Shown one piece after another: positions 1-5,504 of a stretch of DNA of 6,158 nt. This DNA comes from an uncultured Lentisphaeria bacterium (GTDB taxonomy: Bacteria; Verrucomicrobiota; Lentisphaeria; Victivallales; Victivallaceae). The position numbers and the translations under genes are program-made. The stretch spans positions 1 through 6,158 of the forward strand of contig CASFXO010000122.1 in NCBI GenBank assembly GCA_949298665.1, read 5' to 3'. Every line of letters begins with the position of its first letter. Position 1 is the stretch's first letter. The notes beneath the pieces are model-generated. The model made no database searches. It was given only the letters and a program-made list of their open reading frames with translations, and was not told the DNA's origin.

Positions 1-132
1 ATCCGCAGCGAACGCCGTTACGCTTCGCTGCAGAAGACCGCTCCGGGCGAAGCGGAAGCGCTCTATCAGCGCGCCGAGGCGGACAACAATCGCCGGATGG
101 GCTTCTACAAGAAACTCGGCGAAATTCTCTGA
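1..132 (+). CDS. nifJ: C-terminal tail of a probable pyruvate:ferredoxin (flavodoxin) oxidoreductase, 5'-truncated by the window edge
   Basis: Frame 1 is open from the window edge to a TGA at 130-132 and gives 43 residues. The tail has the pattern R-R-Y-x-S-L, then an acidic/Ala-rich helix (EAEALYQRAE), then R-R-x-x-F-Y-K-K-L at the end. This resembles the extreme C-terminus of single-chain PFOR/NifJ enzymes, where a helix ending in an aromatic 'Y-x-x-L' stretch closes the protein. PFOR oxidises pyruvate and CoA to acetyl-CoA and CO2 and reduces ferredoxin in the cytoplasm. A ferredoxin-reducing enzyme next to [FeFe] hydrogenases makes sense in fermentation. No cofactor motif lies in the visible part, so the assignment rests on a short resemblance plus context. 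The gene is followed by a strong intrinsic terminator at 184-219. It is convergent with the hydrogenase operon and so is not part of it. Confidence 0.55.
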   Translation: MRSERRYASLQKTAPGEAEALYQRAEADNNRRMGFYKKLGEIL

Positions 133-146
133 ACGTTTCGACGTTC
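131..146 (+). other. Small hairpin with UUCG loop overlapping the stop codon
   Basis: GAACGT (131-136), TTCG (137-140) and ACGTTC (141-146) form a perfect 6-bp stem with a UUCG tetraloop. It starts inside the TGA stop of the plus-strand gene. There is no T tract behind it, so it is not a terminator itself. It could stabilise the 3' end of the message. A second imperfect hairpin follows (153-160 with 166-173, one G-T wobble). Confidence 0.35.
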
Positions 147-183
147 TTACCTCCGTCGTTGATGCAACGGCGGAACGCCTTTC

Positions 184-219
184 AAACGGCGGACCGGATT
201 TCCGGTCCGCCGTTTTTTT
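184..219 (+). terminator. Rho-independent terminator of the plus-strand (PFOR-like) gene
   Basis: A perfect 14-bp stem pairs 184-197 with 202-215, with a 4-nt loop (198-201, ATTT). It runs directly into a run of seven T at 213-219. It lies 51 nt after the TGA of the plus-strand gene. The geometry (GC-rich stem, short loop, T tract) is textbook for an intrinsic terminator reading on the plus strand. Confidence 0.93.
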
Positions 220-263
220 AAAGAAAACAGCTGCCGGATGGGGCAGGGGAAGGGGGGAGAGAC

Positions 264-302
264 AAAAAAATCCGGAGAGAAGAACGGATCCTGCTCTCCG
301 GA
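264..302 (-). terminator. Rho-independent terminator of the minus-strand hydrogenase operon
   Basis: On the minus strand a perfect 9-bp stem (TCCGGAGAG at 302-294 with its complement at 279-271) closes a 14-nt loop. It is followed by seven T (the A run at 264-270 on the plus strand). It starts about 30 nt after the TAG stop of the group B hydrogenase, so it ends the five-gene operon. It faces the plus-strand terminator at 184-219 with a 44-nt gap. Confidence 0.92.
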
Positions 303-333
303 TGATCACAACCGCGTCAGAAGGGGAGGCGGG

Positions 334-1779
334 CTATTCCTCGTGAGCCAGTTTTCGGACAGCCGCGCCGCCTTTTTCTGCGTCCACCAGGGCGCAGGGG
401 CCGCCGACGCAACCGCCTTCGCAGGCCATGACTTCGAGAAAGTTCCCGGGCAGTTTGCCGAGGGCATGCAGTTTCAGCAATCGCATATTCTTTCTGTCCA
501 GCGGATTGATGAGCTTGCCGTCGATTCTGGGCGGAGTCTGGCCTTCACCGCCGCTCATTTCATGCAGAATTGCCGCGGTTACACCGCAACCGGCGCCGAA
601 TCCGCGCGCATAGGGATCGGCTTCCCGCTTGAGCTTCAGCCCTTCCAGCGTTCCCAGATTGATTTCCCGTGCGGCAAAGAGCGCGCCGAGTTCTTCAAAG
701 GTCATGACGTAATCGACATTCGGATCCGAACAGGCCTCCTTGCGTTTGGCCACGCAGGGGCCGATGAACACCGTAACGCATTCAGGATCCTGTTCCTTGG
801 CCAGGCGGCCCGAATAGCCCATCGGGGAAGGCGTGTCGGAAACGAATTTTTTCATTTCCGGAATCAGCTTACGCACCGCCTCGACATAAGCCGGGCAGCA
901 GGAGGACGTCATCAGGTGATCGCCGCGTTCCATGCGTTCGAAAAATTCCTTCGCTTCGTTGCGCGCGGTCAGTTCCGCTCCGGAGGCGACTTCCAGCATG
1001 TCGGAGAAGCCGGCCATCCGCAGCCCTTCGGCCAGTTGCTCCAGTGTGGCCGGGAATTGTCCGATGATGGCCGGCGCCACCATCGCCACCACCCGGCGTC
1101 CTTCCTTCATCGCCCGGATCACCTCAATGATCTGGGAACGCTCCAATACCGCACTGAACGGGCACGCCTTGAGGCATTTGCCGCAGGAGATGCAGGTATC
1201 GAAGTTGATCCACTCCCGGCCACTCTCGTCTTTGCGGATGGCGCCGGTGGGACAGGCTTCTTCACAGGGAATCGGTACCCGGATAATGGCTTTGTAAGGG
1301 CAGACCGTGGTGCATTTGCCGCAGTCGATGCATTTGCTGTGATCGATTTCCGCCTGTTTGGGACCGACGGTGATCGCCTGTTTGGGGCAGGAAAAGGTAC
1401 AGGGCCGGGCAAAGCAGGCGCGGCAGGCGTTGGTGATCACATAGTGCGATTCGATACAGCCGTAGCAGGCCACCGGTGCAACACTGAGCACCTCTCGGGG
1501 CGGTTCCCGCCGGAGGCGGGCTTCGGCCAGGTATTCACGCAGGGGTTTTGCCTCGTCGGTTTCATCTTCCACGCCGAAGCCGAGGATGCCCATGAGCCGA
1601 TATTTCAAAACGGCCCGGTCCTTATAGACGCAGCAGCGGGAGGCCGGCTGATCGGACGGACGCATGACGATCGGAATCCGATCGATCTCCTGATCCAGGG
1701 TTCCGTCCAGTTCACCGCGGATCACCCGGATCAGCAGTTCACGCCGGACTCGTTCGGCGGCATTGTTCATACTCGGCAT
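334..1779 (-). CDS. Group B-type [FeFe] hydrogenase, monomeric, with multi-[4Fe-4S] N-terminal domain
   Basis: A 481-residue cytoplasmic enzyme predicted to interconvert H+ and H2 with ferredoxin-type electrons. The N-terminal half carries 16 cysteines in cluster-like patterns: C105/C108, C119-x2-C122-x4-C127-x3-C131P, C150-x2-C153-x2-C156-x3-C160P, C172-x3-C176P and C196-x2-C199-x2-C202-x3-C206P, enough for up to four [4Fe-4S] clusters. The H-cluster domain follows, with L1 TSSCCP (291-296), L2 IGPCVAKRKEA (C342, K345) and L3 EVMACEGGCVGGPC (C453, C457, C462). All four H-cluster cysteines (C295, C342, C453, C457) and the proton-relay Cys (C294) are present, so it should be catalytic. The motif set and the ACRACFARPC segment fit the group B family rather than group A. 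There is no signal peptide. The ATG lies 1 nt after the stop of the preceding gene, and only a weak purine-rich stretch precedes it, so translational coupling is likely. A second ATG at 1770 is a possible alternative start. Confidence 0.93.
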   Translation of the reverse strand: MPSMNNAAERVRRELLIRVIRGELDGTLDQEIDRIPIVMRPSDQPASRCCVYKDRAVLKYRLMGILGFGVEDETDEAKPLREYLAEARLRREPPREVLSVAPVACYGCIESHYVITNACRACFARPCTFSCPKQAITVGPKQAEIDHSKCIDCGKCTTVCPYKAIIRVPIPCEEACPTGAIRKDESGREWINFDTCISCGKCLKACPFSAVLERSQIIEVIRAMKEGRRVVAMVAPAIIGQFPATLEQLAEGLRMAGFSDMLEVASGAELTARNEAKEFFERMERGDHLMTSSCCPAYVEAVRKLIPEMKKFVSDTPSPMGYSGRLAKEQDPECVTVFIGPCVAKRKEACSDPNVDYVMTFEELGALFAAREINLGTLEGLKLKREADPYARGFGAGCGVTAAILHEMSGGEGQTPPRIDGKLINPLDRKNMRLLKLHALGKLPGNFLEVMACEGGCVGGPCALVDAEKGGAAVRKLAHEE

Positions 1780-1780
1780 T

Positions 1781-2059
1781 TTATTCAGCGTCTTTCTCTT
1801 TCAGCATGGCTTTGATTTTTTCCGTAACCCGGGTGACGGTCGCCCGTTCGATGACGACGCGCTCGTCCAGTCGGACGAAGGGGGCGCCGTCGAATTTCCG
1901 GTCCTTGCAGAATCCCAGACAGGTGCGGCCGACGATATCCACGCGGTCCAGCAGTTCCGGTTCGAGATATTGCGCCAGATCCTGCAGTTCCGAGGCTCCC
2001 AGAATGAAACAGGTGGTGCCGAGACAGATCTCGACCTTCAGTTTGGAACCGTTCCCCAT
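1781..2059 (-). CDS. Thioredoxin-like [2Fe-2S] ferredoxin (NuoE/HydC C-terminal-domain type), second copy
   Basis: A 92-residue protein with the thioredoxin-fold ferredoxin pattern C12-x4-C17 (CLGTTC) and C47-x3-C51 (CLGFC). These are the four ligands of a [2Fe-2S] cluster as in the C-terminal part of NuoE, HydC and HndA. It lacks the N-terminal helical domain of full NuoE, so it is a stand-alone single-domain electron carrier. Such proteins normally pass electrons between a flavoprotein and a hydrogenase, but no NuoF-like partner is present here. The start ATG at 2059 is supported by an AGGAG site at 2068-2072, 8 nt upstream. The gene follows the phosphatase by 19 nt and ends 1 nt before the group B hydrogenase start. 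Its position suggests it serves that enzyme. It is clearly diverged from the other copy at 5016-5276. Confidence 0.85.
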   Translation of the reverse strand: MGNGSKLKVEICLGTTCFILGASELQDLAQYLEPELLDRVDIVGRTCLGFCKDRKFDGAPFVRLDERVVIERATVTRVTEKIKAMLKEKDAE

Positions 2060-2078
2060 GACAAGGTCTCCTCTTCGT

Positions 2079-3296
2079 TCAGAAATATTGAATGATGACT
2101 TTCTTGCGATATTTTTCCTCGAGAATCCCGCTCATCTTCTTGATGATGTTGCGCCGGATTTCCAGATCCACCGGCAACCGGGGATCCTGATGGGCTTCGT
2201 TCACCTTGGTGCCGACGATGAATTCGATGACGTCGCTTTCCAGCAGAAAGGTGATGATGTTGCTTACCGGCAGCGGAGCGTCCCGGTATTCTCCGGATTC
2301 CAGGCGGCGGACGCATTCGGTCAGCGTCAGGATGCCTTCGGTGACCAGATCGACTCCGGGCAGCTTCGAGGGCGGCGGAAGGCCACCGCAAAATTTGATC
2401 AGTTTCAAATCGGTGCTGATGGAGCGTCCCAGTTCCCGTGCCACCAGATTGGCGGTGGTGCCGCCGCAGATGATCGTGTGTCCATCGAAATTCAGGACGG
2501 TTTCCGCAAATTCCCGGTCGTCCTCCTGGTTGAACGGCGGACCGGTCAACAGCCGCAGCCGCCGTGGTTTGCGCAGGTAGACGACCAGACAGCTGACGTC
2601 ATCGATGCAGCGATGCTGCGGGTTTTTCGTACAAGCCTCCGCCACAACCCGTTCCGAAAGTTCCCGGGCGGAGATCAACGGATCGGCGTCCACCAGTTTC
2701 TGGATATAAGCCAGGGCGCCCTCCCGGCGCCAGCCGAATTTGCAGGCGTCGGACCCGAGCCCGGCCTGGGTGACTCCGTCGGAGAAGGCGATCAACCGGT
2801 CGCCCTGCACCATGCGGAATTTGGAGATCGCCAGTTTCCGATCCGGCCAGCGTTCCGAAAAAAGAATATCCGCGGGCCACTTCAAATCATGACCGTTGCG
2901 CAGATGGATGAACGGCGGGTTGTCCATCTCCACCACCCGGGTCAGGCCGCCGGGCAGCAGGTCAAAGACGGTGAATGTCGCGTAACTGATTTTCCGGTAT
3001 TCGCAGACCGGGAGGGTGTCCATGATGATCTCCGCCGACTGCACGATTTCCATATTGCGCCGGACGAATTCCAGTGCCATGGTGGTAGTCATATTGGAGA
3101 GCAGACTGGCTTTGATGCCGCTGCCCAGACCGTCGGAGAGCACGGCGATGTGCCGCCCTTCATCGGCGATGCGTACGCTGCGGAAGTCGTCGCCGCAGGC
3201 GGTTTCGCCGGTTTTGGTGCGACTGCAGCATTCGATCTCCACGAATGTTTCTTCCGGTGACGGAAGTTCATAAGTGGGCGTGGCTTCACTGGTCAT
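2079..3296 (-). CDS. SpoIIE-family (PP2C-type) serine/threonine phosphatase of the hydrogenase operon, with an extra C-terminal domain
   Basis: A 405-residue soluble protein. Residues about 15-240 form a SpoIIE/PP2C phosphatase domain with the expected metal-binding aspartates: GDD at 35-37, SDGLGSG at 54-60, FSDGV at 171-175 and IDDVS at 231-235. It is therefore probably an active Mn/Mg-dependent phosphatase. Unlike Bacillus SpoIIE it has no membrane segments, and no receiver, GAF or PAS domain is attached. Residues about 250-405 form a C-terminal region I do not recognise, with CGGTTAN at 277-283 and a second Cys at 303 (FCGG). The start at 3296 is chosen because GGAGG lies 9 nt upstream (3306-3310). 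Upstream ATGs (for example 3383) would only read through the hydrogenase gene. It overlaps the end of hydS by 11 nt. Phosphatases of this type are typical neighbours of group C hydrogenases and are thought to relay the sensor signal. The substrate is unknown. Confidence 0.9.
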   Translation of the reverse strand: MTSEATPTYELPSPEETFVEIECCSRTKTGETACGDDFRSVRIADEGRHIAVLSDGLGSGIKASLLSNMTTTMALEFVRRNMEIVQSAEIIMDTLPVCEYRKISYATFTVFDLLPGGLTRVVEMDNPPFIHLRNGHDLKWPADILFSERWPDRKLAISKFRMVQGDRLIAFSDGVTQAGLGSDACKFGWRREGALAYIQKLVDADPLISARELSERVVAEACTKNPQHRCIDDVSCLVVYLRKPRRLRLLTGPPFNQEDDREFAETVLNFDGHTIICGGTTANLVARELGRSISTDLKLIKFCGGLPPPSKLPGVDLVTEGILTLTECVRRLESGEYRDAPLPVSNIITFLLESDVIEFIVGTKVNEAHQDPRLPVDLEIRRNIIKKMSGILEEKYRKKVIIQYF

Positions 3297-5019
3297 CGCG
3301 GGACGCCTCCGAACTTTTTTCGCCGGAATGGCAGTCGCCGGCGACTTCCCGCAGCAGGATTTCGGTTTCGGCCATGTGCTCACCGAGATAATGGGCGATT
3401 TTCTGAACGGTCATGACGTTTTTGCGGATGACTTCCCGGGCGCGTTCGGAGATGTGTTCACGATGCATTTCGACGCTGGTGACGTCCTGTGCGATCGCCC
3501 CGACGATCTGATGCGGTTCAATGGTGAAGATACTCAAATTTAAAATCTTGTCGCCGGTAACATAGTGCGGCTGAAGCATCTCTCCGCCGGAAGTCAACGC
3601 CGCGGCGAAAAGCTCTTCGAAGTCGATAATGTTCCCGAGCGGCACGCCCGGCAGACCCGGCGTCGCCTCATAGGCCAGCCGGGTGCTTTCGTCGAACAGT
3701 TCCGCAAAATGCCGGTTGCACTCGATGATGTTGAGATCCCGGTCGACGATGACCACGCCGGCGGGGATGTAACGGATGAGCGCGTTGCTTTTCTTCTGCG
3801 CCAGCTGTCGCAGATACGACAGACACATGGCGTTTTCCGCCTTGCCGGTAACGAGGGCCCGGGCGAATTCCCGGCAGGTGAAGTAACCGCAGCCGCCGCA
3901 GTTGAGTTCGTCGGCCCGGGTGTGTTTGCCGACCTGGGCGAGCGCCTGTTTGATCTGGGCCTCCGTGATTTCCGGCTGATCCGGGACGTCGGGATGGACC
4001 GGTTCGTCGATGGCGACCGGCACGGTGCGGCCGCGGCTGTTGGCGCCGTCGTAATCCCGGGCGGTGGCGATGATGCCGGAAAGGGAGCTGTCGGATTCCG
4101 GCATGGCCGGACCGTTCAGACAGCCGCCGGAGCAGGCGAGGCATTCGATGAAGAGTTTGCAATCCTTGCGATCCGCGGATGCCGGGTCCTGCCGCAGGAT
4201 CCGTTCCACATTGAGCAGACCGGAGACGGCCAGATACTGAATGTGGCCGTCGCCGCCGCGCAAGGTGTCGTTCATGCCGCCTTCGACGGCGTAGATGCGG
4301 CCTTCACCGGCGCTTTCCGGGACGAATTCACAGCCGCGGGTGTCCAGCAGCATGGGGTCGATGTTTTCCTGTTTGAGCCATTCCGCGAGGTCGCCGAAAG
4401 TCAGGGACAGATCCAGCAGTTCACTGTGCCGGTCCGCCTCCTGTTTCTTGGCGGCACAGGGACCGAAGAAAATGATGCCGATCTCCTCCCCGAATTTCTG
4501 CCGCAGAAGTTTGGCGTGGGACAGGAGCGGAGAGAGCAGGGGAACGACGCGCTTCGAATATTCGGGGGCGTATTTACGCAGGTAATCGACCGCCGCCGGG
4601 CAGGCGCTGGAGATGTAGACGCCGTTCGGCTGCTGTTCCAGATAGCGGGCGGTTTCGGCGCTGACCGCCTGGGCCCCGAGGGCGGTTTCGCTGACCCCGG
4701 CAAAGCCCAGGGCGCGGATGGCCGCAATCAGGTTCCGGGGGGGAATCTCCTTGAAGTAACTGACGTAGCTTGGCGCGAGCGAGGCGTAGACCGTTTTTTT
4801 TCGGCCCATCAGGAAGCGTCCCCGCGAGAGGTCCGGCCGGATTTTCTTGGCGCCCGCGGGGCAGACCCGGACGCAGCGGCCGCAGCTTACGCACAATTCC
4901 GGGATGACCGCCGCGCGGCCGTTTTCCACCCGGATGGCTTTACAGGGACAATGGCGGACACACTTGTAACAGTCCTGACAGCTGTTCTCCACGGTGAAAA
5001 CCGGAAAGTCATGGTTCAT
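3286..5019 (-). CDS. hydS: Group C (putative sensory) [FeFe] hydrogenase with C-terminal FeS and PAS domains
   Basis: A 577-residue cytoplasmic protein. An N-terminal ferredoxin domain carries two [4Fe-4S] motifs (C14, C17, C20, C24 and C43, C46, C49, C53). The H-cluster domain follows (about 75-305) with L1 SSACP (C140), L2 FGPCAAKKQEA (C188, K191) and L3 ECLACSGGC (C296, C300). The four H-cluster cysteines are kept, but the proton-relay Cys of the usual TSCCP is Ala139, as described for Thermotoga HydS. A small [4Fe-4S] domain (C374-x2-C377-x4-C382-x16-C399) and a PAS domain (about 408-515) come next, then a charged signalling-type helix (about 516-562). This order is the group C layout, regarded as an H2 or redox sensor rather than a bulk catalyst. 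The start at 5019 has AAGGA 9 nt upstream (5029-5033) and overlaps the preceding stop as ATGA. The frame extends to 5136 but lacks support there. The adjacent phosphatase is the likely output partner. Confidence 0.93.
   Translation of the reverse strand: MNHDFPVFTVENSCQDCYKCVRHCPCKAIRVENGRAAVIPELCVSCGRCVRVCPAGAKKIRPDLSRGRFLMGRKKTVYASLAPSYVSYFKEIPPRNLIAAIRALGFAGVSETALGAQAVSAETARYLEQQPNGVYISSACPAAVDYLRKYAPEYSKRVVPLLSPLLSHAKLLRQKFGEEIGIIFFGPCAAKKQEADRHSELLDLSLTFGDLAEWLKQENIDPMLLDTRGCEFVPESAGEGRIYAVEGGMNDTLRGGDGHIQYLAVSGLLNVERILRQDPASADRKDCKLFIECLACSGGCLNGPAMPESDSSLSGIIATARDYDGANSRGRTVPVAIDEPVHPDVPDQPEITEAQIKQALAQVGKHTRADELNCGGCGYFTCREFARALVTGKAENAMCLSYLRQLAQKKSNALIRYIPAGVVIVDRDLNIIECNRHFAELFDESTRLAYEATPGLPGVPLGNIIDFEELFAAALTSGGEMLQPHYVTGDKILNLSIFTIEPHQIVGAIAQDVTSVEMHREHISERAREVIRKNVMTVQKIAHYLGEHMAETEILLREVAGDCHSGEKSSEASRDDQ
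3306..3310 (-). promoter_or_regulatory. Ribosome binding site that sets the phosphatase start
   Basis: GGAGG on the minus strand lies inside the 3' end of the hydrogenase gene, 9 nt before the ATG at 3296. It decides this start over the longer reading frame that begins at 3383. Confidence 0.8.
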
Positions 5020-5276
5020 TTCTGCTGTTCCTTGAATAAGTTCTTCAGCAATTCGAGCATCATGCCGGGATCCACGCCGCCGTAGGTGACGCCGTTGATC
5101 GTAACATTCGGGCCGGAGGCGCATTTCCCCTGGCACAGCGAGCAGCCCAGCCGAAGATCCACCTCGTCAACCAGATTGTGGCTGGAAAGATATTCTTCGA
5201 TCAGCTGCAGATTGCGTTCATTGCCCCGGGCAAAACAGGAACTTCCGAGACAAATCGAGATTTCCGGTTTCGACAT
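5016..5276 (-). CDS. Thioredoxin-like [2Fe-2S] ferredoxin, first gene of the hydrogenase operon
   Basis: An 86-residue single-domain protein with C9-x4-C14 (CLGSSC) and C48-x3-C52, followed by G-P-N-V-T-I-N-G, the typical end of the NuoE-type [2Fe-2S] thioredoxin fold. An additional Cys at 45 gives C45-x2-C48-x3-C52, so the exact ligand set is uncertain. It should be a small cytoplasmic electron carrier. The ATG at 5276 has GGAG at 5282-5285, 5 nt upstream. Its stop overlaps the hydS start (ATGA), indicating tight coupling and probably equimolar production with the sensor hydrogenase. It may carry electrons to or from HydS. No NuoF-like flavoprotein is encoded nearby in the window. Confidence 0.86.
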   Translation of the reverse strand: MSKPEISICLGSSCFARGNERNLQLIEEYLSSHNLVDEVDLRLGCSLCQGKCASGPNVTINGVTYGGVDPGMMLELLKNLFKEQQK

Positions 5277-5291
5277 ACGGTCTCCGACTAG

Positions 5292-5311
5292 TTAGATATT
5301 TTTTTATCCAA
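5292..5311. promoter_or_regulatory. AT-rich inverted repeat in the leader (possible operator)
   Basis: TTAGATA, six T, then TATCCAA: 7-bp arms match at six of seven positions around a 6-bp centre. It lies between the proposed -10 and the ribosome binding site of the first gene. It does not match the Rex consensus TTGTTAA-N4-TTAACAA. The regulator, if any, is unknown. Confidence 0.28.
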
Positions 5312-5319
5312 TCCTTTTA

Positions 5320-5347
5320 AATATAGCTCCTGAGCTGGGAAATTCAA
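5320..5347 (-). promoter_or_regulatory. Candidate sigma70-type promoter of the hydrogenase operon
   Basis: On the minus strand TTGAAT (5347-5342) and TATATT (5325-5320) are separated by 16 bp. The -10 element lies about 45 nt before the first ATG. This AT-rich block stands out against GC-rich surroundings, which supports a promoter, but the boxes are read by eye. Confidence 0.5.
5325..5336. promoter_or_regulatory. Inverted repeat inside the promoter spacer (possible operator)
   Basis: AGCTC-CT-GAGCT is a perfect 5-2-5 inverted repeat lying between the proposed -35 and -10 boxes. A dimeric repressor there could block polymerase, but a 5-bp arm can occur by chance. Confidence 0.25.
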
Positions 5348-5448
5348 GTCTTCAGGAAGGATTTTGAGCAATGATTTCGAGAAGGGAAGGAGACCTGGGA
5401 GGCCACGGCAGGCGGGAGTGGCGAAAGCGAGATGGGGATGCGGGGGGA

Positions 5449-5489
5449 TCCCGGCGGCGGTCGTCTCCGGCGAAAGGCCGCCGCCGGGA
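5449..5489 (-). other. GC-rich hairpin after the chelatase gene
   Basis: Perfect 12-bp arms (TCCCGGCGGCGG at 5449-5460, complement at 5478-5489) flank a 17-nt loop. The hairpin starts about 15 nt after the stop of the chelatase gene (minus strand). A stretch rich in C rather than T follows on the minus strand, so it is not a standard intrinsic terminator. It may protect the 3' end or assist factor-dependent termination. The remaining bases of 5348-5448 show no gene or other signal that I can support. Confidence 0.5.
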
Positions 5490-5504
5490 GGTGATGAGCG
5501 CGAC

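Noticed and set aside
238..1815. 525-codon plus-strand open frame opposite the group B hydrogenase
   Set aside because: It is antisense to a gene with clear [FeFe] hydrogenase motifs, its product is rich in G, F, H, R and A with no recognisable motif, and it runs over the minus-strand terminator. It is a mirror effect of GC-rich codon use.
1806..3260. 484-codon plus-strand open frame
   Set aside because: It lies antisense to the phosphatase and the second ferredoxin, both of which have intact family motifs. No domain or good ribosome site supports it.
3297..3383. Upstream extension of the phosphatase to 3383
   Set aside because: The added residues fall within the hydS coding region, and GGAGG 9 nt before 3296 marks the start.
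3565..5085. 506-codon plus-strand open frame opposite hydS
   Set aside because: Antisense shadow of the sensory hydrogenase, with a low-complexity G/A/V/D/F/R composition and no motif.
5020..5136. Upstream extension of HydS to an ATG at 5136
   Set aside because: The extra 39 residues overlap the upstream ferredoxin gene in another frame and look like shadow sequence. The ATG at 5019 has AAGGA at the right distance and the usual ATGA overlap.
5292..5311. Rex repressor site before the hydrogenase operon
   Set aside because: The inverted repeat has a 6-bp centre and TTAGATA arms, which do not fit the Rex consensus TTGTTAA-N4-TTAACAA.
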